This document shows positions 16,122-23,282 of a stretch of DNA of 56,558 bases, piece by piece (position 1 is the first letter of the stretch; each line of letters opens with the position of its first letter). The notes beneath the pieces were generated by a model. The model was not told the origin of the DNA. It was given only the letters and a program-made list of their open reading frames with translations, and did not search any database. Source of the stretch: Ruania albidiflava DSM 18029 (GTDB lineage Bacteria; Actinomycetota; Actinomycetes; Actinomycetales; Beutenbergiaceae); contig NZ_ATWL01000020.1 in the NCBI RefSeq assembly GCF_000421225.1, forward strand, positions 1 to 56,558, read 5' to 3'. The position numbers and the translations under genes were made by a program.

Positions 16122-16907
16122 CTATGCGTCATGTGCATGACGAGGGGGCTTCTGGAGCGTCTCCTCGACCTCACGACGGAAGTCGTGCAGCCAGATGCGC
16201 ACTGTGGCGTCGTCGGCGATCTCGCCAGGTCCGGACAGGGCGAGCGCCACCGGGTACGGCTCATCCGCGCGGATCGGTATGGCGGCGCCCATCTCGCCTG
16301 GCTTGTGCCAGTCGCGGAGCACCAGGACATCGTGCTCTGTCCGCTCCCGTGCTGCGGCGAGCACCGCATCCTCGGTCGCGGGCAGCACATCGTGGTTGCC
16401 GTACCATCCGTGCCGCGTCCGGGACGTCCGCAGGGTGGCCAGCGCGTGCTCCTCCGGCTGGTCGAGAAGTAGCCGCATGCCCGGAGCCGAGACCTGGATC
16501 GGGTAGTTGGACCACCAGAAGTCGATCATCTCGCCTGAGGCCAGCCTGCGCAGGAAGTAGATCATCTGTCTGCGCCAGAGCATCCCGAGGGACACGTTCA
16601 AACCCCCTGCCTGCTCGCCGATGCGCTGCATCGCCGCCCGGGGCCGGTCGATGAGCGGGAACTGCTCGATCGAGGAAGCCAGGGACAGCACACCGAAGTC
16701 CGGGGTGAACCCCGCCGCGGTCTTGCGGACGAAGCCGGTGTCGGCCAGTGTTGCCAGCAGTCGGGAGACCGATGATTGGTGCAGGCCCATCTCCCGTGCG
16801 ATGGCTGTCGCACTGAGTGGCCGACCGGCATCGACCAGGCTCCGCAACACAGTGAGGCCACGAGCGAGCGCCTCGACTCGCTGACCCTCTTGACGGCCAG
16901 ATCGCAT
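16122..16907 (-). CDS. IclR-family transcriptional regulator
   Basis: A 261-residue regulator. The winged HTH occupies about residues 8-70 (VEALARGLTVLRSLVDAG and ATAIAREMGLHQSSVSRLLATL). The C-terminal effector domain contains AMQRIGEQAGGLNVSLGML and AAIPIRADEPYPVALALSG. ATG 16907 is preferred to 16949 because TACGCT ends 6 nt upstream of it. It sits just upstream of phoD in the same direction. IclR proteins usually sense small carboxylates or sugars, so a link with phosphate is not established. Confidence 0.88.
   Translation of the reverse strand: MRSGRQEGQRVEALARGLTVLRSLVDAGRPLSATAIAREMGLHQSSVSRLLATLADTGFVRKTAAGFTPDFGVLSLASSIEQFPLIDRPRAAMQRIGEQAGGLNVSLGMLWRRQMIYFLRRLASGEMIDFWWSNYPIQVSAPGMRLLLDQPEEHALATLRTSRTRHGWYGNHDVLPATEDAVLAAARERTEHDVLVLRDWHKPGEMGAAIPIRADEPYPVALALSGPGEIADDATVRIWLHDFRREVEETLQKPPRHAHDA
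16127..16142. promoter_or_regulatory. 16-bp palindrome upstream of phoD
   Basis: CGTCATG, a TG centre and CATGACG form a near-perfect palindrome inside the last codons of iclR, 38 bp before the phoD start. It could be an operator for the IclR protein. Confidence 0.35.
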
Positions 16908-16913
16908 GGCGAC

Positions 16914-16919
16914 AGCGTA
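16914..16919 (-). promoter_or_regulatory. -10 hexamer TACGCT for iclR
   Basis: TACGCT on the minus strand ends 6 nt before ATG 16907 and decides the start codon. The rest of 16920-17187 holds no gene that I can support. Confidence 0.45.
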
Positions 16920-17187
16920 GTTTGCGGCTGACGCGTATCCAACCACCACTCCCAGCGGGACCCGACAGTGCAGTCCGGGGACGTTCTCAGCAGCGCCGAG
17001 AGCGCCTCAGTGATCACGGCCCGGACGCGGAGGCTCTGGGCTCCGCCGCACCCAGCGGCTGATCACCGCAGCGCAGTGGGTGCTCACCGGACCCGATGGC
17101 GGGATGCAGCGGGCCGACGATCCCGGAGGTTCGCTTCCTGCGGTCGTGCCGGCATGGCTCGATGCGAGCCCCACCCTGGACGATGCG

Positions 17188-17193
17188 TAGGCT
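17188..17193 (+). promoter_or_regulatory. -10 hexamer TAGGCT for the PdtaS-like kinase
   Basis: TAGGCT ends 6 nt before GTG 17200, indicating a leaderless transcript. Confidence 0.5.
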
Positions 17194-17199
17194 TAGCGC

Positions 17200-18663
17200 G
17201 TGTCCACGATGGGTGAATTGATCGAGCAGCACAGCGGACTGAGCGCGCAGGATGCCGAGTGGCTGCACCTGCTGGTGGGGGACTGGCAGGTGATCTCCGA
17301 CCTGGCGTTCGCCGACCTGGTGCTCTGGCTGCCCACCACGGAGGGCGACTTCGTGGCCGTCGCGCACGCCCGGCCCTCCACCGGTGCCACGGTGCACCAC
17401 GACGACGTGGTCGGCTCCACTGTGCCGGAGAGCCTGCGGGACACGCTGCACCAGGCGCGGGAACGCGAGGGCATCAGCCGGGCCAAGGAGGCCCGGTGGA
17501 ACGGTACCTACGCCATCCGTGAGGAGATCATCCCCGTGGTCCGCGCGGGCAAGACGTTGGCGTTGATCGCCCGGGAGACGTACCTGGGAGCCAGCCGCAC
17601 GCCCAGCCGGCTCGAGGTGAACTACGTCGAGTCCGCCGACGAGCTGTGCGGGATGATCTCCCGTGGCGAGTTCCCGCTGCCGAACGCGGCCACCGGACCG
17701 CGCCGCGGCGCACCGCGGGTGGGTGACGGGCTGGTACGGCTGAACAGCGAGGGGGACGTGCTCTATGCCAGCCCGAACGCGCTGTCCGCGTTCCACCGGC
17801 TGGGCGTCACCGACGAGATCGTGGGCCGGCCGCTGGCGGAGGTGGTGACCCCGCTGATCGAGGCCAGCTCACCAGTGGACGAGTCTCTGCCGCTGGTGGT
17901 GATGGGCCGGGCTGCCTGGCGCACCGAGGTGGAAGCCCGCGGAGTGAGTCTCTCGCTGCGCGCGGTGCCAGTGACCGAGTACAGCCAACGGGTCGGTGCA
18001 GTGCTGCTGGTCCGGGACGTCTCCGAGCTGCGCCGGCGGGAGCGGGAGCTGCTCACCAAGGACGCGACCATCCGGGAGATCCACCACCGGGTGAAGAACA
18101 ACTTGCAGACCGTGGCCGCGCTGCTGCGGCTGCAGGCGCGTCGCACTGACTCCACCGACGCCCGCTCCGCCCTGGAGGAGGCGATGCGCCGGGTGGCCAC
18201 GATCGCCACCGTGCACGAGGCGCTCTCGCAGACCATCGACGAGGTGGTCGACTTTGACGAGGTGTTCGGCCGGACCCTGCGCCTGGCTGCCGACGTGGCT
18301 TCCGGCGAGGCGCACGTGAAGACCGTCCGGACCGGCACCTTCGGCCGGGTTCCCGCCACCGACGCCACCGCCCTGGCGGTGGTGCTCACCGAGCTGGTCA
18401 CCAATGCTGTCGAGCACGGGCTGGCGAAGGTCGGTGGCACGGTGACCATCGAAGCGGAACGGTCCGGCACGATGCTCCGGGTGCGGGTGATGGACGACGG
18501 CAGCGGGATGGAACCGCAGGCCGCGATGAACGGCCTCGGTACCCAGATCGTGCGCACCCTCGTGGCTACTGAGCTGGACGGCAGCATCGACTGGGCGCCG
18601 CTGGAGGGTGGGGGTACCGAAGTGGTGCTCAAGGCGCGGCTGGCCGAGATCCGGGACACCTGA
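17200..18663 (+). CDS. pdtaS: Sensor histidine kinase, PdtaS type
   Basis: A 487-residue soluble kinase. Residues 1-150 form the GAF-like domain (VSTMGELIEQHSGLS, WLHLLVGDWQVISDLAFADLVLW), about 175-280 is a PAS domain, and then a HisKA_2 domain follows with IREIHHRVKNNLQTVAALL and the likely phospho-acceptor His295. The HATPase domain has VLTELVTNAVEHGL and DDGSGM. In Mycobacterium tuberculosis, PdtaS pairs with the antiterminator-type response regulator PdtaR and lies beside whiB1. The same adjacency occurs here. No PdtaR gene is in the window. The GTG start matches the mycobacterial N-terminus. Confidence 0.92.
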   Translation: MSTMGELIEQHSGLSAQDAEWLHLLVGDWQVISDLAFADLVLWLPTTEGDFVAVAHARPSTGATVHHDDVVGSTVPESLRDTLHQAREREGISRAKEARWNGTYAIREEIIPVVRAGKTLALIARETYLGASRTPSRLEVNYVESADELCGMISRGEFPLPNAATGPRRGAPRVGDGLVRLNSEGDVLYASPNALSAFHRLGVTDEIVGRPLAEVVTPLIEASSPVDESLPLVVMGRAAWRTEVEARGVSLSLRAVPVTEYSQRVGAVLLVRDVSELRRRERELLTKDATIREIHHRVKNNLQTVAALLRLQARRTDSTDARSALEEAMRRVATIATVHEALSQTIDEVVDFDEVFGRTLRLAADVASGEAHVKTVRTGTFGRVPATDATALAVVLTELVTNAVEHGLAKVGGTVTIEAERSGTMLRVRVMDDGSGMEPQAAMNGLGTQIVRTLVATELDGSIDWAPLEGGGTEVVLKARLAEIRDT

Positions 18664-18673
18664 ACACAGACGA

Positions 18674-18703
18674 ACGGCCGACCCCCGAGCGGGGATCGGC
18701 CGT
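18674..18703. terminator. Bidirectional hairpin between pdtaS and whiB1
   Basis: ACGGCCGACCCC and GGGGATCGGCCGT form a long stem with one mismatch around the loop CGAGC. It lies between the convergent 3' ends. Confidence 0.65.
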
Positions 18704-18722
18704 CAGTCACGGTCGCGGAGAG

Positions 18723-18971
18723 TCAGCCAGCGCGGCGAGCCCGGGCGGTGCGGCGCTTGAGGGCGCGGCGCTCGTCCTCGGACATACCACCCCAGACACC
18801 GGCGTCCTGACCGGTCTCGATCGCCCACTTCAGGCAGGTGTCCACCACCGGGCACCGGCGGCACACGGCCTTGGCCTCCTCGATCTGGACCAGCGCCGGG
18901 CCGGTGTTCCCGATCGGGAAGAACAGCTCGGGGTCCTCGGTGAGACAGGCCGCGTCGTGACGCCAATCCAT
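18723..18971 (-). CDS. whiB1: WhiB1-type iron-sulfur transcription factor
   Basis: An 82-residue Wbl protein. The four cluster ligands are Cys9, Cys37, Cys40 and Cys46. The turn is GVWGG, followed by the basic tail SEDERRALKRRTARARR that contacts DNA. It starts MDWRHDAACLTEDPELFFP, almost as in mycobacterial WhiB1, an essential nitric-oxide-sensitive regulator that binds the principal sigma factor. ATG 18971 has AGAAGGAG upstream, so the longer frame to 19076 is rejected. It converges on pdtaS as in mycobacteria. Confidence 0.95.
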   Translation of the reverse strand: MDWRHDAACLTEDPELFFPIGNTGPALVQIEEAKAVCRRCPVVDTCLKWAIETGQDAGVWGGMSEDERRALKRRTARARRAG

Positions 18972-18994
18972 GCGTATTCTCCTTCTAGGGGCAT

Positions 18995-19077
18995 GCAGAC
19001 GCAGATAAGGTCCGAATCGATACACGGGGAACTGAGAATCGCGCGTCTGCGTCATTTCTCTGTTAACAACTGTCACA
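18995..19077 (-). promoter_or_regulatory. whiB1 upstream region: inverted repeat and CRP-like site
   Basis: GCAGACGC (18995-19002) and GCGTCTGC (19043-19050) are perfect inverted 8-mers 40 bp apart, flanking the probable promoter. Further out, on the minus strand at 19077-19061, lies TGTGACAGTTGTTAACA, which keeps one perfect half of a CRP site (TGTGA). Mycobacterial whiB1 is CRP-controlled, so the match is suggestive but weak. Confidence 0.3.
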
Positions 19078-19216
19078 CGGTTCAGGCGGCGTACACAAGA
19101 CCTTCGTGCGAAGATTCAACCAAGTTGGCCTGAGATATCAGTCACAGCAGTGGCGGTTTCCTGCGCTTCGGAGCAGACACCACGTCTCCGCCGGTCGCAA
19201 CTGTGGTAGCGGTGGC

Positions 19217-19222
19217 TAGGGT
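19217..19222 (+). promoter_or_regulatory. -10 hexamer TAGGGT for the 19229 gene
   Basis: TAGGGT ends 6 nt before GTG 19229, as expected for a leaderless mRNA. Confidence 0.45.
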
Positions 19223-19228
19223 GATCAG

Positions 19229-19642
19229 GTGACTGAGGACTCCGCCGCACCCCGCGGGACACCATTGCGCGTCGGACTCGCGCTGGTGCTCCTCGAAGCG
19301 GTCGTGCTGGTGGTGCTCGGTATCGCCGTGGTGGTCGCCTCGATCCTCGACCATGGTGACCTGCTCGGCACCAACGCTGGAGTGCTGCTGGTGCTGGTGC
19401 TGATCGGCGGCCTCCTCGTCCTCGCCGTCCGCGGGTTGTGGCAGGGCAAGCGGTGGGGGCGCGGTCCGGTGATCACCTGGCAGCTGTTGCAGTTCGCGGT
19501 CGCGGTCACTTCTTGGGGTGTGCTCCAGTGGTGGGCACTGGTACCGGCCTTGGTGCTCCCGGTGGTGGTGACGATCTGCCTGCTCCTGCCGGCTTCGCTT
19601 GCGGCCACCGCCCAGCACGGGCGCCCGGACGGCGTTCTCTAG
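19229..19642 (+). CDS. Small four-helix membrane protein near whiB1
   Basis: A 137-residue integral membrane protein with four helices: VGLALVLLEAVVLVVLGIAVVV, GVLLVLVLIGGLLVLAVRGLW, LLQFAVAVTSWGVLQWW and LVPALVLPVVVTICLLLPASL. A basic QGKRWGRGP loop lies between helices 2 and 3. Similar small membrane proteins are found near whiB1 in other actinobacteria, but their role is unknown. The stop overlaps the stop of the convergent FtsK-like gene by 3 nt. Confidence 0.75.
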   Translation: MTEDSAAPRGTPLRVGLALVLLEAVVLVVLGIAVVVASILDHGDLLGTNAGVLLVLVLIGGLLVLAVRGLWQGKRWGRGPVITWQLLQFAVAVTSWGVLQWWALVPALVLPVVVTICLLLPASLAATAQHGRPDGVL

Positions 19643-22600
19643 CTCGTAGGCTCCCGACGCGCCGCTGTGGCCACCTGGAGCGGTGTGCTGCCGCCCGGGT
19701 CCACCAGCACCCCGCGGCCAGGCCTGGTGACTGGATCTTGCACCGGTCGCAGGTCCACGTTCGGCAGGTGCGCAGGGCGTGGGTCCGCGAGCACCAGGCT
19801 CAGGTCGGGTTCTCGGAGCCGCACGGCCAGCGGGTGGAAGGTGGTCGCCACCGACTCGGCGCGCCCCGTACCGAGAACCGCCACCTCCGGATGGGCGTCC
19901 AGGTAGGTCGTCCACTCCTCGGCTGTCGTGCCGGGCAGCCGGTCGACGTCGTCGACCACCAGGGCGGTGCCGGCCGCCGCGGGCACCGGCTCCGGCACCG
20001 GCGCCCGCGCATCGAGCACCCGCCAGCCGGAGCGCCGGAGCTGCGCGCTGATCGTCTCCACTGCGGTGGACCGGCCCGAACGGGGCGGCCCGCAGACGAG
20101 CCACGTGCCGCCTGGTGCCAACGAACGGCGGAGCCAGCGGGCGTCGTCGCCACCACGGCCGAGCAGGAGCTGCTGGGTATGGTCGGCCGTTCCCGGCACC
20201 GAGACGGGGGCATCCTCGAGGTGCACGATGGCAGGCAGTGCTGCCAGCCGTAACGGGGTGTCCTCGGGGTCCTGCCACTCCTCTGGCTCCGGCTGGGGCA
20301 GCAGCACCTGCGCCACCCACGCGTCGCCGCGCTCGAGCAGCACACCACGTCCAGGCGGCCAGCCCGCTGCGACCAGCTTCCGTGGCGCCCCAGCGAGCAC
20401 TGCGTCCGCGGGGTCGCGAGGGCACAGCACCAGCTGTTGGTCCGTGGCCATCGCCCATCGGCGCGAGCTCTCCGTGGCGCTGAGCACCACGTCCAGCCCG
20501 AGCCGTCGGGCCCGGCGCAGCACTGTCAGCACCAGGTCGACACCCTCACCCAGGTTGCCGGTCTCGTCCAGCGACTCGGCGACCGCATCGACATCATCGA
20601 GCACCAGCAGCCCCGGGCTGTCCCCAGCGAGCAGCCGTTCCAGCAGCCGCCGCAGCCGACGAGGGTCGGAGAGCGGGCACCAGGTACCGGCCCCCGGAGC
20701 CTCGCCTCCTGGCCAGTCCTGGGCCTCCTCGGCGATCACCTGCACGGCCGTGCCAGCACGCAGGGCGGCCTCGGTGAGCATGTGCAGAGCAGTGGAGCGG
20801 CCGCTCCCCGGGCCGCCGCTGACCAGCAGCGTGCCGCCAGCGAACGACCGCGGCCCGAGGCGTTGCTCCTCCGGCAGGTCCAGCAGCGCCCAGGGGAGGC
20901 GGTAGCCGGCTGGCTCAGCGATGCTGACCTGCTGCGCTGCTACACCTGCTCCTGGGTGCGGTGCGGTGGTGCCACCGCGAGGCACGTGCTCGACGGCCGA
21001 CACGGCCCGCACCGGCAGCCCGTACGTGTCCAGGTCAGCGACCTCGCAGGCGTCCGGCAACGGGGGTGCCCAGGGACGGCGCAACGACCGGCGCCACGGT
21101 TCGACCTCCGCCAGCTGCTCGGCTGCGGCGTTCAACGTGGCGACCCGGTCGGTGACCCACCCGTCTGCTGCGGCACCGCACCAGGCGGTCTGCAGCTCAT
21201 CGCTCTCCTCGGTGCGCAGCACCGCCCGCCCGGGCACCCGCGGCAGCTTCGCGGCACGGGTATCGCCGAGCATGTCCAGCGAGTCGGTCTCCTCCAGCAC
21301 CCGCAGGCAGACTCGCACGGTCAAGTTCGCGCGCATGTCCGGGGTGATGGCCCCGCCCGGCCGCTGGGTCGCGAGCACCAGGTGGATACCCAGAGAGCGG
21401 CCCTGCGCGGCCAACCGCACCAGCGCATCGAGCTGCTCCGGGTGGGCATCAGCCATCACCCGGAACTCGTCGACGACCACCAGCAGCCTGCCGAGCCGGT
21501 CCGCACCCGAGGTGCGGCGGCGCTGCTCGACCAGGTCGTGCGCGCCCACGGCCGCCAGCGCTCGCTCCCGTGCCCGCAGCTCCGCCTGCAGACTAGCCAG
21601 CGCCCGCGCGGTGGCGGCCTCGTCCAGGTCGGTGAGCACCCCGACGACGTGCGCCAGCGTGCGCAGCGGTGCGAACGTGGCACCACCCTTGTAGTCGAAC
21701 AGCACGAACTGGGTGTCCGCCGGTGAGGCCTGGTGCGCCAGACCAAGGATCCAGGCCAGCAGCAGCTCGGACTTGCCCGAGCCGGTGGTGCCGGCCACCA
21801 AGGCGTGTGGCCCGTGCTCGGCCAGGTCGAGCCACACCGGACCGTGGCTGCCCATGCCCAACGGGGCGTGCACCACCGGGTCGGACCAGGCACGGGGAGG
21901 GGTGGCGGGCTCACCCGGCTCTGCCTGCTCGAGCAGCTCAGCCAGGTGCACCGACGTGGGCACGGAGGCTCCGCCGTCATCGGCAGAACCCAGCTCGGCC
22001 AGCACTGCGGCGGCCCACTCCGGGCTCACCTGGCGGTTGTGCGCAGCACGCACCTCCAGCACCGCCGCGCACCATCGCGGTACGGCGGCCATCGTCGGGG
22101 CCAGCACCAGGTGTCGCGCAGTGCGATCGGGCCTGGTGAGCAGGTCGGCAGTCCCGGTGTGCACCCGCAGGCCGGGGTTGGCACACTCCGCGTCCTGCCC
22201 GGCCAGCCCAGTCAGCTCGGACCACGGCGCGTCGACTCGTTCACCAGTGACTGCGTGGTGCCGCAACGCCAACCATCGCCCCAGTCCGGCCACTGCGCCC
22301 GCGTCGCCCACCAGCGCCAGCCCGGAACCGGGCTCCGGGACCGGCACGAACCGCATCTGCTCAGCCCGCCGGCCCGCTCGCCCGCGCAGACCCCGACCCG
22401 GTCGGTGCGGCACCGGTGCGCGTGTGTTGGCGTTGCCGATCTCCCAGCGGGGCCCCTCCTCCGGCAGCGGCACCGGCGCCCCGGCTGCGGCCAGCAACGC
22501 GGCGGGGTCGGCTACCGGCTGCGGCACCGGCGGCTTCTGCTCGTCGTGCTGCCCGGTGCGGCGCAGCCGCCGCGCCCGGTCCCGCAGCGCCGGCCAGAGG

Positions 22601-23139
22601 ATCGCCGCCAGCAGCACCACCGGCAGCGCGACCAGCAACACCAGCCGCCAGGCGCCACCACCGCCACCGAGCAGCAACGGCAGTGCCGAGACAGACATCA
22701 GCAGCGGGAACAGCAACCGGCCGAGCAGCCCGCCGCTCAGGTCTGAGTGCTCCTCCAGCTCGACCGGCAGCACCATCCCCGGGTGCACCCGCAGCTCGAG
22801 CACCACCGAACCGGCCAGCACCCGGCTGCCCACCGGCAACGGCTGCCAGCGCCGCCCCAAGCGCCGGGGCCGGCGTGCCAACCGCGCGGACGAACCGGTC
22901 ACCGGTGCGCCCCGTGCCGGGATGACACGGGTGCCGTTCACTGAACCCAGGTCGCGGATGCGGACCAGACCGCCACGGTCGCGTACCTGCAGGTGCGCCC
23001 GGGACAGCTGCGGGTCGGCCAGCACCAGGTCGGCCGCGGTGCCACGGCCCACGACTGCAGCACCGGAGACCAGGGGCAGCACCCAACCTACCCCGGGTCC
23101 GTACACCACGGCGAGGTGGTGACGAGCGGCAACATCCAT
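19639..23139 (-). CDS. FHA-domain FtsK/SpoIIIE (EssC-like) ATPase
   Basis: An 1166-residue protein. An FHA domain lies at about residues 18-115 (VVGRGTAADLVLADPQLSR and DLGSVNGT), then two helices (FPLLMSVSALPLLLG and LVLLVALPVVLLAAILWPAL), then three FtsK-type ATPase modules. Module 1 is intact, with GTTGSGKSE (Lys456) and LLVVVDEF. Modules 2 and 3 have GPGSGRST (Arg781) and GPPRSGRST (Arg1023), an Arg replacing the Walker A Lys. The plan resembles EssC/EccC motors of type VII secretion, but no WXG100, EccB, EccD or MycP gene is nearby. ATG 23139 follows a CACGAT hexamer by 6 nt. Confidence 0.85.
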   Translation of the reverse strand: MDVAARHHLAVVYGPGVGWVLPLVSGAAVVGRGTAADLVLADPQLSRAHLQVRDRGGLVRIRDLGSVNGTRVIPARGAPVTGSSARLARRPRRLGRRWQPLPVGSRVLAGSVVLELRVHPGMVLPVELEEHSDLSGGLLGRLLFPLLMSVSALPLLLGGGGGAWRLVLLVALPVVLLAAILWPALRDRARRLRRTGQHDEQKPPVPQPVADPAALLAAAGAPVPLPEEGPRWEIGNANTRAPVPHRPGRGLRGRAGRRAEQMRFVPVPEPGSGLALVGDAGAVAGLGRWLALRHHAVTGERVDAPWSELTGLAGQDAECANPGLRVHTGTADLLTRPDRTARHLVLAPTMAAVPRWCAAVLEVRAAHNRQVSPEWAAAVLAELGSADDGGASVPTSVHLAELLEQAEPGEPATPPRAWSDPVVHAPLGMGSHGPVWLDLAEHGPHALVAGTTGSGKSELLLAWILGLAHQASPADTQFVLFDYKGGATFAPLRTLAHVVGVLTDLDEAATARALASLQAELRARERALAAVGAHDLVEQRRRTSGADRLGRLLVVVDEFRVMADAHPEQLDALVRLAAQGRSLGIHLVLATQRPGGAITPDMRANLTVRVCLRVLEETDSLDMLGDTRAAKLPRVPGRAVLRTEESDELQTAWCGAAADGWVTDRVATLNAAAEQLAEVEPWRRSLRRPWAPPLPDACEVADLDTYGLPVRAVSAVEHVPRGGTTAPHPGAGVAAQQVSIAEPAGYRLPWALLDLPEEQRLGPRSFAGGTLLVSGGPGSGRSTALHMLTEAALRAGTAVQVIAEEAQDWPGGEAPGAGTWCPLSDPRRLRRLLERLLAGDSPGLLVLDDVDAVAESLDETGNLGEGVDLVLTVLRRARRLGLDVVLSATESSRRWAMATDQQLVLCPRDPADAVLAGAPRKLVAAGWPPGRGVLLERGDAWVAQVLLPQPEPEEWQDPEDTPLRLAALPAIVHLEDAPVSVPGTADHTQQLLLGRGGDDARWLRRSLAPGGTWLVCGPPRSGRSTAVETISAQLRRSGWRVLDARAPVPEPVPAAAGTALVVDDVDRLPGTTAEEWTTYLDAHPEVAVLGTGRAESVATTFHPLAVRLREPDLSLVLADPRPAHLPNVDLRPVQDPVTRPGRGVLVDPGGSTPLQVATAARREPTS

Positions 23140-23217
23140 CTCTCGATCGTGCCTGGACCCGGACAACCGCATCCGAGGGGCTGTGGACAGCGGCTGCGGG
23201 CCCGCTTCCCGCGCAGT

Positions 23218-23275
23218 GCGAACGCTCTGCTTCGCGGTTCCCGCCCGGCGTGTCGCCGCGAAGCAGAGCGTTCGC
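23218..23275 (+). repeat. 58-bp dispersed palindrome, copy B
   Basis: Arms of 20 bp (GCGAACGCTCTGCTTCGCGG and its complement) flank a loop matching copies A and C. It lies between the FtsK-like start and the end of the ABC permease gene. Confidence 0.85.
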
Positions 23276-23282
23276 GACCCGG

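Noticed and set aside
19023-19076. A longer WhiB with an N-terminal extension starting at 19076
   Set aside because: The shorter start has a strong AGAAGGAG site and matches WhiB1 length; the extension contains the promoter region.
19639-23139. Type VII secretion locus
   Set aside because: Only the EssC-like ATPase is present; no WXG100, EccB, EccD, EccE or MycP gene occurs within the window.
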